Below are positions 1-9,717 of a stretch of 64,000 nt of DNA, piece by piece. Position 1 is the stretch's first letter. Each line of letters begins with the position of its first letter. The notes beneath the pieces are model-generated. The model did not search any database. It was given only the letters and a program-made list of their open reading frames with translations, and was not told the DNA's origin. Source of the stretch: Caulobacter endophyticus (GTDB taxonomy: Bacteria > Pseudomonadota > Alphaproteobacteria > Caulobacterales > Caulobacteraceae); the NCBI RefSeq assembly GCF_003116815.1, contig NZ_QDKQ01000028.1:62001-126000 (forward strand). Reading direction: 5' to 3'. The position numbers and the translations under genes were made by a program.

Positions 1-38
1 GGATGTTGACGGTGCGCATGGGCGGCTCCGTGAACTAA
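1..38 (+). CDS. Possible 3' end of an upstream gene
   Basis: One forward frame is open from the window edge to a TAA at 36-38 and ends in residues MGGSVN. Only about a dozen codons are visible, so neither family nor reality of the gene can be judged. It would end about 70 bases before rnpB. Confidence 0.2.
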   Translation, partial: MLTVRMGGSVN

Positions 39-108
39 GTCCGCTTAGTTTAGTCCATCGCGCCAAGATCGCCAATTGACCGCCGCCTCTTCCGCCGTCA
101 AAGAAAGC

Positions 109-497
109 GCGGACCAGATGGCCGGGCGATCGCGGTATCCCGCAAGGGAGTCGAGGAAAGTCCGGGCTCCACGGTGACAAGGCGGTGGGTAACGCCCACC
201 GGGAGCGATCCCAGGGAAAGCGCCACAGAAAGCAAACCTCCTCCCTACGGGGCGGGAAGGGTGAAAGGGTGGGGTAAGAGCCCACCGCGGACCTGGCGAC
301 AGGGACGGCATGGCAAGCCCCGCCTGGAGCAAGACCGAATAGGGATCCCGCGCCGGCTTGCCGGCTAGGTCGTCACTGGCCGAGAGGATCCGGGTTGGTC
401 GCGAGAGTCGTTCAGCAATGGGCGGCCAAGAGGAATGATCGTCGCGTCCCTTCACAGGGGCGGCACAGAACCCGGCTTACAGGCCGTCTGGTCCATC
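109..497 (+). ncRNA. rnpB: RNase P RNA (bacterial A type)
   Basis: This is the catalytic RNA of ribonuclease P, which removes 5' leaders from pre-tRNAs together with the RnpA protein. The universal core block GAGGAAAGTCCGGGCTCC is at about 152-169, and the 3' core ACAGAACCCGGCTTACAGG is at about 465-483. The two ends close into helix P1: GGACCAGATGGCC at 111-123 pairs with GGCCGTCTGGTCC at 482-494, with one G-U pair. The length of about 390 nt fits alphaproteobacterial RNase P RNA. A weak -35-like TTGACC lies at 75-80. Exact transcript ends are inferred from P1. Any reading frame crossing this stretch should be ignored. Confidence 0.96.
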
Positions 498-685
498 GAA
501 CTTTTCAGCAACCCCAAGCGCCTCAACGCGCGCCCGAAATGGGCGGCGATGGGATGCGTCTGTGTGCGACTCTGTGGATAGGATTGAGGTTGTCTGTATG
601 TTCCGAAATTAACCAATTCAGACGGTTCGATATTACCGCTAGCGCCTTTGAATTCCTGACGAAATGGCCGCTGGTGTCATTGTTT

Positions 686-710
686 CCCACTTCATCCCAT
701 GTTAACCCAT
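686..710. promoter_or_regulatory. Putative MraZ operator (three CCCAN repeats, 10-bp period)
   Basis: Three direct repeats CCCAC, CCCAT and CCCAT start at 686, 696 and 706, each separated by 5 bp. On the opposite strand they read TGGGN-N5-TGGGN-N5-TGGGN, the layout known for MraZ boxes in E. coli. The site is about 55 bp before the mraZ start, so it probably mediates autoregulation of the mra operon. The region 498-765 otherwise shows no gene; GANTC sites lie at 568-572 and 723-727. Confidence 0.7.
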
Positions 711-765
711 TCGGGCCGGTCGGACTCGTGCTGGGGCGACCGTGTTTTGGGCAAGGGTTGGCGGG

Positions 766-1233
766 GTGTTCCTCTCGACGTTCGAGAAGCAGCTGGACAG
801 CAAGCGGCGCCTCGTGGTGCCGCAGGAGTTCCGCGCCGCCGTCTCGGGCCCCTTCGACGGCATCTTCTGCTTTCCCTCGATCGAGGCCGATTGCCTGGAG
901 GCCGGCGGCAAGGCTCTGTTCGACCGCTACCAGGCGGTGATCGACGAGCTGCCCTTCGGTGATCCGGTGCGCTCGGCGCTGGAGACCAGCGTGCTGGGCG
1001 GCATGGCCCGCCTGTCGTTCGACACCGCCGGCCGCATCACCCTGCCCGACGTGCTGTGCGACATGTTCGGCCTTACGGACGAGGTGACGATCGTCGGCTT
1101 GGGCGAGCGCTTCCAGATCTGGTCGCGCGACGCCTTCCAGGCCCACCGCGCGACACAGCGCGAACTGGCCCGCGACGGCCTGGCCGCCCTGCGCGCCCAG
1201 CAGCGCGCCGCGCGCCTGGGAGGCGTCGCGTGA
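766..1233 (+). CDS. mraZ: MraZ transcriptional regulator
   Basis: MraZ is an AbrB-like DNA-binding protein that forms a ring of protomers and represses the mra/dcw operon that it heads. The N-terminus [18 protein letters not shown] is the first of two SpoVT/AbrB-type repeats; the second contains [10 protein letters not shown] at about residues 85-94. The GTG at 766 is chosen because it aligns with the family N-terminus and has AAGGG at 753-757; an in-frame GTG at 742 would add eight unconserved residues. The length is 155 aa, normal for the family. It ends in a 4-bp overlap with rsmH. Confidence 0.93.
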   Translation: MFLSTFEKQLDSKRRLVVPQEFRAAVSGPFDGIFCFPSIEADCLEAGGKALFDRYQAVIDELPFGDPVRSALETSVLGGMARLSFDTAGRITLPDVLCDMFGLTDEVTIVGLGERFQIWSRDAFQAHRATQRELARDGLAALRAQQRAARLGGVA

Positions 1234-2171
1234 GCGCCGCGCCGCACATCTCGGTCCTGCTGGGCGAAGTGGTCGAGGCCCTCGACGCCAAGCCCGGCGA
1301 CATGATCCTGGACGGCACCTTCGGGGCCGGCGGCTACACCCGCGCGATCCTGGCCAGCGGGGCCTCGGTCACGGCCTTCGATCGCGATCCGACCGTGCAG
1401 CGCTTCACCGCCGATCTTCCCGCGGCGGATGGTCGCTTTCGGCTGATTCAGGACCGTTTCTCGCAAATCACCGCCTATTTTGGGCCTGCGTCGGTGGACG
1501 GCGTAACCCTGGATCTTGGCGTGTCTTCCATGCAGCTCGACGAAGCCGAGCGCGGCTTCTCCTTCATGCGCGACGGTCCCCTGGACATGCGCATGGGCGA
1601 TGACGGTCCCACGGCGGCCGATCTGGTCAACACTCTCGACCAGGCCGAGCTGGCCCGCATCCTCTACCTCTACGGCGAGGAGCACGCCTCGCGCCGCGTG
1701 GCCAGCTTCATCGTCAAGCGCCGCGCCGAGCAGCCGTTCACCCGCACTCTGGACCTGGCCGCCGTGATCGAGCGGTCGCTGGGCGGGCGCAAGGGCGCCA
1801 AGGTTCACCCCGCCACGCGCTCGTTCCAGGGCCTGCGCATCGCCGTCAACGACGAGCTGGGCGAGCTGGAGGCAGGTCTCGCCGCCGCCGAAAGCGTGCT
1901 GAAGCCGGGCGGCCGCCTCGCGGTCGTCACCTTCCACTCGCTGGAAGACCGCATCGTCAAGAATTTCCTGGCCGAGCGGGCAGGGCGCACGCCGGGCGGC
2001 AGCCGCCACGCGCCGCCGACCGCGCAGGGCGCGCCGCCCAGCTTCCAGCTGATCTCGACCAAGGCCATCGCGCCGGGCGAGGCCGAGCTGGCCGTCAATC
2101 CGCGCGCCCGCTCGTCCAAGCTGCGCGCCGCCGTCCGCACCGAAGCTCCCGTCTGGGAGGCCTCGGCATGA
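1230..2171 (+). CDS. rsmH: 16S rRNA m4C1402 N4-methyltransferase
   Basis: RsmH (MraW) is an S-adenosylmethionine-dependent methyltransferase that modifies C1402 in the ribosomal P site. The SAM-binding loop GTFGAGG is at residues 29-35. The family blocks DLGVSS followed by [15 protein letters not shown], and the C-terminal [10 protein letters not shown], are all present. The length of 313 aa is typical. The GTG start overlaps the mraZ stop (GTGA), so translation is probably coupled. A long upstream extension in the same frame lies inside mraZ and is not credible. Confidence 0.96.
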   Translation: MSAAPHISVLLGEVVEALDAKPGDMILDGTFGAGGYTRAILASGASVTAFDRDPTVQRFTADLPAADGRFRLIQDRFSQITAYFGPASVDGVTLDLGVSSMQLDEAERGFSFMRDGPLDMRMGDDGPTAADLVNTLDQAELARILYLYGEEHASRRVASFIVKRRAEQPFTRTLDLAAVIERSLGGRKGAKVHPATRSFQGLRIAVNDELGELEAGLAAAESVLKPGGRLAVVTFHSLEDRIVKNFLAERAGRTPGGSRHAPPTAQGAPPSFQLISTKAIAPGEAELAVNPRARSSKLRAAVRTEAPVWEASA

Positions 2172-2587
2172 GGATCTCGGAGGTCTTCGACCGCCGCGTG
2201 CGCGGCTTCCGCGTCGTCGACATCGTCGGCGTCGGCGTGCTGCTGACCCTGGTGCTGGGCGTCTACATGGCGAAGGCCTTCGCCGGCCGCGAGCGCGCCG
2301 AGATCGCCTCGGTCGAGCGCCAGATCGAGGAAGAGCGCATCAAGGTCCGCCTGCTGCAGGCCGAGGTCGCTCACCTGGAGCAGCCACGCCGCATCGAGTC
2401 CCTGGCCCAGTCCGCGCAGCTGGCGCCGATCTCGCCCGACCGCGAGACCAGCGAGGACGCGCTGATCGACGTGGCCCGCAAGCCGATCCCGGCCTCGAAG
2501 CTGCCCGCGCCGCCGGTCGCCGCCGCCGATCCGGCCTTGGCCGCCGACGCGCCCGACAGCACCGGCGTCGAGGAGGCTCCGCGATGA
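2168..2587 (+). CDS. ftsL: Cell division protein FtsL
   Basis: This is a small bitopic inner-membrane protein of the divisome, which works in the FtsQLB complex to activate FtsWI. A short cytoplasmic N-terminus is followed by one transmembrane helix at about residues 16-39 and a charged coiled coil ([18 protein letters not shown] and onward, about 47-80). The Pro/Ala-rich C-terminal tail is unconserved. Sequence alone is weak evidence for FtsL, but the place between rsmH and ftsI, with ATGA overlaps on both sides, makes the call firm. Confidence 0.9.
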   Translation: MRISEVFDRRVRGFRVVDIVGVGVLLTLVLGVYMAKAFAGRERAEIASVERQIEEERIKVRLLQAEVAHLEQPRRIESLAQSAQLAPISPDRETSEDALIDVARKPIPASKLPAPPVAAADPALAADAPDSTGVEEAPR

Positions 2588-4347
2588 GCCTGGCCAACCT
2601 GGTTCCCCATGGCGGCGGTCCGGCCTGGCGCTGGCTGATCGAGCGCGTCTGGCGCCTGGAGCACGCCTTCGAGCGCTCGCGCGCCGCGGCCAAGCCGGAA
2701 GACGACACCAGCATCCGCATCTTCTTCGTCCTGGCCCTGTTCGGCTGCGCCTTCATGGTGCTGGCGGTCGGCGCCACCTGGGCGGCGGTGTTCTCCAACG
2801 CCGGCAAGAACGGCGGCTACCTGGCGGCCATGGAGGGCGCGCGCGGCGACCTGACCGACCGCGAAGGCAAGCTGCTGGCCGTCGACCTGACCCACTACGC
2901 GCTCTACATCGACCCCAAGGAGGTCTGGGACGCCAAGGCCACCCGCGCGGCTCTGGGCAAGGCCCTGCCGCAGGTGCCGGCCAAGCGTCTGGACAAGGCC
3001 ATCTTCGGCGACCGCCGCACCTTCCTGCTGGGCGGTCTGGATCCGGCCCAGAAGGACGCCATCTTCAACCTCGGCCTGCCCGGCGTGGAGTTCGAGGAAC
3101 AGGCGCGCCGCGTCTATCCGCTGGGCGTTTCGGCCGCGCACTTCGTCGGCTTCGTCGACGGCGGCGGCAAGGGCCTGGCCGGCGCCGAGGCCGCGCTGAA
3201 CGACGACATCCACGCCGCCGCCGCCAAGGGCGAGGGCGCGGCCCCGATCGCCCTGTCGATCGACCTTCGCGTCCAGGCCGCCCTCGAGGACGAGCTGCGC
3301 AAGGCCGCGCTGGAGTTCGGTCCCAAGGGCGCCGTGGGCATCGTCACCAACGTTCACACCGGCGAAATCCTGGGGCTGGCCAGCTATCCGGACTTCGATC
3401 CGAACGATCCGGGCAAGGCCAGCGACGACGCCAAGCTCAACCGCGCGGCCGCCTCGGTCTACGAGATGGGGTCGACCTTCAAGGCCTTCACCGTCGCCAT
3501 CGGCCTGGATACGGGCGTGGCTACGCCCAGCTCGACCTTCGACGCGCGCGAGCCGTACAAGCTGGGCTATCGCACGATCCACGACTACCACGCCTCGCGA
3601 AAGATCCTGACCCTGGTCGAGGTGTTCCAGCACTCGTCCAACATCGGCACCGCGCGCCTGGCCGAGGGCGTCGGCGCCCAGCGTCTGAGCCAGTATTACA
3701 ACAACCTGGGCCTGACCAAGCCGGCCAAGGTGGAGCTGCGCGAGTCCGCCCGTCCGCTGACGCCGAAGAAGTGGGACACCGACGCGGTGGCCTCCACCTC
3801 GTTCGGCCACGGCATGAACGTCAGCCCGCTGGCCCTGGCCCGCGCGTTCGGCCCGCTGCTGAACGGCGGCACCATGCCGCCCCTGACCATCCGCAAGCTG
3901 CCGCCCGGCGTGCGCCCGGAAGGTCCGCGCGTGCTGTCCGAAGAGACCTCGCAGCAGATGCTGCAGATCATGCGGGCCAACGTCACCGGCGGCAGCGGCA
4001 AGACCGCCGACGTCAAGGGCCTGTCGGTCGGTGGCAAGACCGGCACCGGCGAGAAGTACGATCCTACGATCCGGGGCTACAACCACCAGCGCCAGGTCTC
4101 GTCCTTCGCCGCGGTGTTCCCCACCGAGGGGCCGATGGAGGCCGACCGCTACTTCGTCCTGATCCTGCTGGACGAGCCGCACGGCACGGCCAAGACCTTC
4201 GGCTTCTCGACGGGCGGCTGGGTGGCCACGCCGGCCGCCGGCCGGGTCATCGACCGCATCGCCCCGTTCCTCGGCGTCCAGCGCCGGAACGACCTCATCA
4301 TCGCCGGCGCCCAGCCGAAAGCCACCACGCCAGGGGCGGGACTTTGA
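2584..4347 (+). CDS. ftsI: Peptidoglycan transpeptidase FtsI (PBP3)
   Basis: FtsI is the class B penicillin-binding protein that cross-links septal peptidoglycan with FtsW. A transmembrane anchor lies near residues 47-70, followed by the pedestal domain and the transpeptidase domain. The catalytic motifs are present: STFK with the serine at residue 297, SSN at about 351, and KTGT with the lysine at 485. The length is 587 aa. It overlaps ftsL and murE by 4 bp each. Confidence 0.97.
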   Translation: MSLANLVPHGGGPAWRWLIERVWRLEHAFERSRAAAKPEDDTSIRIFFVLALFGCAFMVLAVGATWAAVFSNAGKNGGYLAAMEGARGDLTDREGKLLAVDLTHYALYIDPKEVWDAKATRAALGKALPQVPAKRLDKAIFGDRRTFLLGGLDPAQKDAIFNLGLPGVEFEEQARRVYPLGVSAAHFVGFVDGGGKGLAGAEAALNDDIHAAAAKGEGAAPIALSIDLRVQAALEDELRKAALEFGPKGAVGIVTNVHTGEILGLASYPDFDPNDPGKASDDAKLNRAAASVYEMGSTFKAFTVAIGLDTGVATPSSTFDAREPYKLGYRTIHDYHASRKILTLVEVFQHSSNIGTARLAEGVGAQRLSQYYNNLGLTKPAKVELRESARPLTPKKWDTDAVASTSFGHGMNVSPLALARAFGPLLNGGTMPPLTIRKLPPGVRPEGPRVLSEETSQQMLQIMRANVTGGSGKTADVKGLSVGGKTGTGEKYDPTIRGYNHQRQVSSFAAVFPTEGPMEADRYFVLILLDEPHGTAKTFGFSTGGWVATPAAGRVIDRIAPFLGVQRRNDLIIAGAQPKATTPGAGL

Positions 4348-5801
4348 CCAAGACGCTTTCACAGATCCTGCACCGTCCGTTCGACGCTGACCCGGCCATC
4401 GCCGGCGTCACCGCCGACAGCCGCAAGGTGCGTGAAGGCTTCCTGTTCGCCGCCCTGCCGGGCAGCAAGGTCGACGGCCGCTCGTTCATTCAGGGCGCGA
4501 TCGCCTCGGGCGCGGCCGCCGTGCTGGCCCCCGACGACGTGACGGGCCTGCCGGTCCCGACCGCTCATGCAGGCGATATCCGCCGGGCCTACGCCCTGGC
4601 CGCCGCGGAGTTCTGGGCCGCCCAGCCGGCCACGGTGATCGCCGTCACCGGCACCAACGGCAAGACCTCGGTCGCCGGCTTCGCCCGCCAGATCTACGCC
4701 CTGCTGGGCAAGAAGGCCGCCAGCATGGGCACGCTGGGCGTCGTCGTCAGCGCGCCTGGCGTTCCCGACGAGCAACTGACCCCGCCGGGCCTGACCACGC
4801 CGGACGCCGCCGACGTCGCCGAGATGGCCGCCAGGCTGGCCGCCATGGGCGTCACCCACCTGGCCGTCGAGGCCTCGTCGCACGGCATCGACCAGCGCCG
4901 CCTGGACGGCCTGAGGATCAGCGCCGCCGGCTTCACCAACTTCACCCAGGACCACCTGGACTATCACGGCACCATGGGCTGCTACCGGGCCGCCAAGCTG
5001 CGCCTGTTCGAAGCCCTGCTGCCGCGCGGCGCGACCGCCGTGCTGAACGCCGACAGCGACGCCTTCCCCGCCTTCGCCGCCGCCGCCGTGACCTCGGGCG
5101 AGACCATCCTTTCGGTGGGCGAGCAGGGCCAGGGCCTGAAGCTGATCTCGCGCGAGCCGACCCCGTGGGGCCAGTTGCTGAAGATCGCCGCCCAGGACCG
5201 TCAGTTCGAGGTGAAGCTGCCGCTGGCCGGCGACTTCCAGGCCTCCAACGTGCTGGTCGCCGCGGGTCTCGTCCTGGCCACGGGCGAGGACCTGGACGCC
5301 GTGCTCGCCGCCCTGGAAAGGCTGGAAGGCGCGGCCGGCCGGCTGCAGCGCGTGGGCAAGGGAACCGGCAAGGGCGAGGCCTATGTCGACTACGCCCACA
5401 CCCCCGACGGCCTGGAGACGGTGCTGAAGGCCCTGCGCCCGCACGTGCGGGGCAAGCTGGTGGCCGTGTTCGGGGCCGGCGGCGACCGCGACCGCACCAA
5501 GCGTCCGCAGATGGGCGAGATCGCCGCGCGCCTGGCCGACGTCGCCATCGTCACCGACGACAATCCGCGTTCGGAAGATCCCGCCAGCATCCGCGCCGCC
5601 ATCCTCGCCACCGCCCCGGGCGCGCGCGAGATCGGCGATCGTCGCGAGGCCATCCGCGCCGGCGTCGCCCTGCTGGAAGACGGCGACGTGCTGGTCGTGG
5701 CCGGCAAGGGCCACGAGCAGGGCCAGACCGTGGCTGGCGTCGTTCACCCGTTCGACGACGTGGTCGAGACCCTGAGCGCGCTGGAGGCCGTCCATGGCTG
5801 A
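4344..5801 (+). CDS. murE: UDP-MurNAc-tripeptide synthetase MurE (meso-DAP adding)
   Basis: MurE adds the third residue to UDP-MurNAc-L-Ala-D-Glu in the cytoplasm using ATP. The ATP loop GTNGKTS is at about residues 100-108. The motif DNPR, at about residues 405-408, predicts meso-diaminopimelate rather than lysine as substrate. The TTG at 4344 is preferred because it overlaps the ftsI stop (TTGA) and starts a normal 485-aa Mur ligase; the frame runs further upstream only through ftsI coding sequence. It overlaps murF by 8 bp. Confidence 0.95.
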   Translation: MTKTLSQILHRPFDADPAIAGVTADSRKVREGFLFAALPGSKVDGRSFIQGAIASGAAAVLAPDDVTGLPVPTAHAGDIRRAYALAAAEFWAAQPATVIAVTGTNGKTSVAGFARQIYALLGKKAASMGTLGVVVSAPGVPDEQLTPPGLTTPDAADVAEMAARLAAMGVTHLAVEASSHGIDQRRLDGLRISAAGFTNFTQDHLDYHGTMGCYRAAKLRLFEALLPRGATAVLNADSDAFPAFAAAAVTSGETILSVGEQGQGLKLISREPTPWGQLLKIAAQDRQFEVKLPLAGDFQASNVLVAAGLVLATGEDLDAVLAALERLEGAAGRLQRVGKGTGKGEAYVDYAHTPDGLETVLKALRPHVRGKLVAVFGAGGDRDRTKRPQMGEIAARLADVAIVTDDNPRSEDPASIRAAILATAPGAREIGDRREAIRAGVALLEDGDVLVVAGKGHEQGQTVAGVVHPFDDVVETLSALEAVHG

Positions 5802-7179
5802 CGTGCTCTGGACGGCCGAGGAGATCGCCGCCGCGACGGGCGGCCAGGTCGCTGGCGACTTTTCGGCTGCCGGCGTGTCGATCGACAGCCGCACCGTCGA
5901 GCCGGGCGATCTGTTCGTCGCCCTGGCCGGCGTGCGCGACGGCCACGAGTTCGTCGCCCAGACGGCGCAGAAGGGTGCGGCCGGCGCGCTGGTCTCGCAA
6001 GCTGTCGAGACCCCGGCCGTCGTCGTCGCCGACACCTTCAAGGCCCTGGAGGCCCTGGGCGTGGCCGCCCGCGAGCGCGCGCCGCAGGCCCGTCGCGGCG
6101 CGGTGACGGGCTCGGTCGGCAAGACCAGCGTCACCCGCGCCGTCGAGGCCGGCCTTCGCCGCGCCGGCAAGGCCCACGCCTCGGTGAAGAGCTACAACAA
6201 CCACATCGGCGTTCCCCTGACCCTGGCCCGCATGCCGCGCGACACGCAGCGGGCGGTGTTCGAGGTCGGCATGAACCACTCGGGCGAGATCACCCCGCTG
6301 TCGAAGTTCATCCGCCCGCACGCTGTGGCCATCACCACGGTCGGTCCCGTGCACCTGGAGAACTTCGCCGAGGGCGAGATCGGCGTCGCCAAGGCCAAGG
6401 CCGAGATCTTCGACGGGCTGGAGCCGGGCGGCGTCGCCGTGCTGAACGCCGACAACCAATGGTTCGACCTGCTGAAGGGCGAGGCCGAGAAGGCCGGCGC
6501 CGTCGTGCGCGACTTTGGCCGTGACGCCGCCTATGCCCGCCTGGTCGACTTCGTGGTCGAGGGGCAGGGCGCGACCGTCGTCGCCGAGCTGGACGGCCAG
6601 CCGCTGTCGTTCCCGATCCGCCAGACCGGCGTCCACTGGGGCCCCAACAGCCTGTGCGTGCTGCTGATGCTGGAGGCCCTGGGCGTCGATCGCCCCACGG
6701 CCCTGGCGGCGCTGGCCGACTTCGCGCCGATCGAGGGCCGCGGAGCCGAGCTTGAAATCGCGCTGAAGGGCGGCGCCTTCACCCTGGTCGACGAGAGCTA
6801 CAACGCCAATCCGGTGTCGATGCAGGCGGCCCTGGCCACGCTGGGCGCGCGCAAGGTCGCCGGCCGCAAGATCGTGGCCCTGACCGACATGCTGGAGCTG
6901 GGCCCCGACAGCCCGCGCTTCCATGCCGAGCTGTCGCAGGCGATCGAGAAGGCCGGCATCGACCTGGTGTTCTGCGCCGGCCCGTTAATGATGTCGCTGT
7001 GGAAGGCGCTTCCGCAGGAGCGCCGGGGCGGCTATGCGGACGCCGCGCCCGCGTTGGCGCAGCAGATCGTCGAGGCCATGCAGCCCGGCGACGTGGTGAT
7101 GGTGAAGGGGTCGAACGGATCACGGGCCGGCGCAATCGCCGCCGCCCTGTCCGCGCTCGGCCTGCGGGAACAAGTCTGA
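5794..7179 (+). CDS. murF: UDP-MurNAc-pentapeptide synthetase MurF
   Basis: MurF ligates D-Ala-D-Ala to UDP-MurNAc-tripeptide, the last cytoplasmic step in building the stem peptide. It has the three-domain Mur ligase plan: an N-terminal UDP-substrate domain (SIDSRTVEPGDLFVAL), a central ATPase with loop GSVGKTS at about residue 107 and the NHIGVPLTLA block, and a C-terminal domain. The valine in GSVGKT replaces the commoner asparagine. The length is 461 aa. Its TGA shares two bases with the mraY ATG. Confidence 0.95.
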   Translation: MADVLWTAEEIAAATGGQVAGDFSAAGVSIDSRTVEPGDLFVALAGVRDGHEFVAQTAQKGAAGALVSQAVETPAVVVADTFKALEALGVAARERAPQARRGAVTGSVGKTSVTRAVEAGLRRAGKAHASVKSYNNHIGVPLTLARMPRDTQRAVFEVGMNHSGEITPLSKFIRPHAVAITTVGPVHLENFAEGEIGVAKAKAEIFDGLEPGGVAVLNADNQWFDLLKGEAEKAGAVVRDFGRDAAYARLVDFVVEGQGATVVAELDGQPLSFPIRQTGVHWGPNSLCVLLMLEALGVDRPTALAALADFAPIEGRGAELEIALKGGAFTLVDESYNANPVSMQAALATLGARKVAGRKIVALTDMLELGPDSPRFHAELSQAIEKAGIDLVFCAGPLMMSLWKALPQERRGGYADAAPALAQQIVEAMQPGDVVMVKGSNGSRAGAIAAALSALGLREQV

Positions 7180-8294
7180 TGCTGTATTTCCTCTACGAAT
7201 GGCTCTCGCGCGGCGGCCACGAGCACGTGCCGGTCCTGAACCTGCTCAAGTACCTGACCTTCCGCACCGGCATGTCGATGCTGACGGCCTATATCGTGGC
7301 CGTGGCCATGGGCTCGCGCTTCATCCGCTGGATGAAGGCCAAGCAGGGCAAGGGCCAGCCGATCCGCACCGACGGCATCGAGCGCCACGTTCTGGAGAAG
7401 TCCGGCACGCCCACCATGGGCGGCTTCATGATCCTGGCCGGCCTGTTCGTCGGCTCGCTGCTGTTCGCCGACCTGCGCAACGTCCACGTCTGGGTGGTGC
7501 TGGGCATCACGGCCGCCTTCGGCGTGCTGGGCTTCATGGACGACTACGCCAAGGTCACCAAGCAGACGACCGCCGGCCTCTCCAGCGGCCAGAAGCTGGT
7601 CGCCCAGTTCATCGTCTCGATCCTGGCGGCCATCGCCCTGATCGTCTTCGCCCCGAAGTCGCAGATGACGCCGGGCCTGGAGACCTCGCTGGTCTTCCCG
7701 ATCCTCAAGAACCTGGTGATCAATCTCGGCTGGTTCTACGTGGCCTTCGCCGCCTTCACGATCGCCGGCTTCTCCAACGCCGTGAACCTGACCGACGGCC
7801 TGGACGGCCTGGCCATCGTGCCGGTGATGTTCGCCGCCTCGACCTTCGGCCTGATCGCCTACCTGGTGGGCAACTACAAGTTCGCCGACTATCTGAACCT
7901 GCACTTCGTGCCGAGCGTCGGCGAGCTGGCCGTGGTCTGCGGCGCCATCATCGGCGGCGGCATGGGCTTCCTCTGGTACAACGCCCCGCCGGCCAAGATC
8001 TTCATGGGCGACACCGGCTCGCTGGCCCTGGGCGGCGCGCTCGGCTCGATCGCCGTCTGCGCCAAGCACGAGCTGGTCCTGGGCATCGTCGGCGGCCTGT
8101 TCGTGGCCGAGGCGCTGAGCGTGATGATCCAGGTCGCCTACTTCAAGAAGACCGGCAAGCGCATCTTCCTGATGGCGCCGATCCACCACCATTTCGAAAA
8201 GCTGGGCTGGGCCGAGAGCACCGTCGTCGTCCGTTTCTGGATCGTCGCCATGATGCTGTCGTTCGTCGGCCTGGCCACGCTGAAGCTGCGGTAG
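7179..8294 (+). CDS. mraY: Phospho-MurNAc-pentapeptide transferase MraY
   Basis: This polytopic inner-membrane enzyme transfers phospho-MurNAc-pentapeptide to undecaprenyl phosphate, making lipid I. About ten hydrophobic helices can be read. Signature segments are GTPTMGG, FMDDYAK, NLTDGLDGLA, the metal-binding region FMGDTGSLALGG, and MAPIHHHFEKLGW near the C-terminus. The ATG at 7179 (TGATG overlap with murF) gives 371 aa, as expected; the frame further upstream lies inside murF. Confidence 0.97.
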   Translation: MLYFLYEWLSRGGHEHVPVLNLLKYLTFRTGMSMLTAYIVAVAMGSRFIRWMKAKQGKGQPIRTDGIERHVLEKSGTPTMGGFMILAGLFVGSLLFADLRNVHVWVVLGITAAFGVLGFMDDYAKVTKQTTAGLSSGQKLVAQFIVSILAAIALIVFAPKSQMTPGLETSLVFPILKNLVINLGWFYVAFAAFTIAGFSNAVNLTDGLDGLAIVPVMFAASTFGLIAYLVGNYKFADYLNLHFVPSVGELAVVCGAIIGGGMGFLWYNAPPAKIFMGDTGSLALGGALGSIAVCAKHELVLGIVGGLFVAEALSVMIQVAYFKKTGKRIFLMAPIHHHFEKLGWAESTVVVRFWIVAMMLSFVGLATLKLR

Positions 8295-8307
8295 GGGAGA
8301 GCGTAGG

Positions 8308-9717
8308 ATGATCCCGGTCCGTGGGTTCGAGGACAAGACGGTCGCGGTGTTCGGCCTGGGCCGCACCGGCCTGACGGCCGCGCGCGCCCTGATCGCCGGC
8401 GGCGCCCAGGTGGCGCTGTGGGACGAGAAGGAAGCCAGCCGCGAAGCCGCGGCGGCCGAGGGCCTGCCGGTCGTCGATCTCTCGACCGCGGACTGGAGCC
8501 GGTTCGCCGCTCTGATGCTGTCGCCGGGCGTGCCGCTGACCCATCCCAAGCCCCACTGGACGGTCGACAAGGCCAAGGAAGCCGGCGTCGAGATCCTGGG
8601 CGACGTCGAGCTCTTCGCCCGGACGGTCAACGCCGCGCCCGAGCACAAGAAGCCGAAGATCATCGCCATCACCGGCACCAACGGCAAGTCGACCACCACG
8701 GCCCTGATCGGCCACCTGTGCCAGCAGGCCGGCCGCGACACCCGCGTGGGCGGCAACATCGGCGCCGGGATCCTTGGCCTGGAAGACATGCACGGCGGCG
8801 CGGTCTACGTGCTGGAGCTGTCGAGCTACCAGCTGGACCTGACCTCCAGCCTGCACGCCGACGCCACGGTGCTGCTCAACCTGTCGCCCGACCACATCGA
8901 CCGCCATGGCTCGATGGAGGGCTACATCGCCGCCAAGCGCCGCATCTTCCTCAACCAGGGCAAGGGCGACACGGCGATCATCGGGGTGGACGATCCCTGG
9001 TGCCAGCAGATCTGCACCGAGATCACCGCCGCCAACCGCCGCACCATCTGGCCGATCAGCGCCGGCAAGGCCATGGGCCGGGGCGTCTACGCCCTGCAGG
9101 GCGTGCTGTACGACGCCACCGGCGAGCGCGTGACCGAGATGGCCGATCTGCTGCGCGCCCGCAGCCTGCCGGGCCGCCACAACTGGCAGAACGCCGCGGC
9201 CGCCTATGCCGCCGCCATCGCCATCGGCATCCCGCCCCAGCAGGCGGTCGAGGGCCTGATGACCTTCCCGGGCCTGGCGCACCGCATGGAGACGGTCGGC
9301 AAGATCGGCAAGGTCGCCTTCGTCAACGACAGCAAGGCCACCAACGCCGACGCCGCCCGCCAGGCGATGTCGAGCTATCCGAAGTTCTACTGGATCGCCG
9401 GCGGCGTGCCCAAGGCCGGCGGCATCGCCAACCTCGTGGACCTGTTCCCGCGCGTGGCCGGCGCCTACCTGATCGGACAGGCCGCGCAGGAGTTCGGCCA
9501 GACGCTGGAGGGCAAGGCTCCGGTCAAGCAGTGCGGCGACATCGAATCCGCCGTCGCCGCCGCCTATGCCGACGCCGCCGCCAGCGGCCAGGACGCCATC
9601 GTCCTGCTCTCGCCCGCCTGCGCCTCGTTCGACCAGTTCAGCGACTTCGAGGCCCGCGGCGAGGCCTTCCGCGCCGCCGTGAACGGGCTGGTCAAGCCCA
9701 AGGCCAAGCGCGCCTAG
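8308..9717 (+). CDS. murD: UDP-MurNAc-L-alanine:D-glutamate ligase MurD
   Basis: MurD adds D-glutamate to UDP-MurNAc-L-Ala. The N-terminal Rossmann-like segment is VFGLGRTGLTAARAL. The ATP loop GTNGKSTT is centred on Lys127, and the NLSPDHIDRHGSMEGY and NDSKATN blocks are typical of MurD. The length is 469 aa. A spaced start (13 bp after mraY, with GGGGAGAG upstream) replaces the overlaps seen earlier in the operon. Its stop overlaps by 3 bp the stop of a convergent gene, so the operon may pause or end here. Confidence 0.96.
   Translation: MIPVRGFEDKTVAVFGLGRTGLTAARALIAGGAQVALWDEKEASREAAAAEGLPVVDLSTADWSRFAALMLSPGVPLTHPKPHWTVDKAKEAGVEILGDVELFARTVNAAPEHKKPKIIAITGTNGKSTTTALIGHLCQQAGRDTRVGGNIGAGILGLEDMHGGAVYVLELSSYQLDLTSSLHADATVLLNLSPDHIDRHGSMEGYIAAKRRIFLNQGKGDTAIIGVDDPWCQQICTEITAANRRTIWPISAGKAMGRGVYALQGVLYDATGERVTEMADLLRARSLPGRHNWQNAAAAYAAAIAIGIPPQQAVEGLMTFPGLAHRMETVGKIGKVAFVNDSKATNADAARQAMSSYPKFYWIAGGVPKAGGIANLVDLFPRVAGAYLIGQAAQEFGQTLEGKAPVKQCGDIESAVAAAYADAAASGQDAIVLLSPACASFDQFSDFEARGEAFRAAVNGLVKPKAKRA

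Noticed and set aside
45..455. Open frames of 60-136 codons on both strands at the left end
   Set aside because: They lie within RNase P RNA, whose conserved core and P1 helix are clear; no ribosome site or protein motif is present.
2371..4362. Long open frames antisense to ftsI and the other mur/fts genes
   Set aside because: They result from high GC and third-position bias on the coding strand; the predicted proteins are low-complexity Arg/Ala/Gly sequence without motifs.
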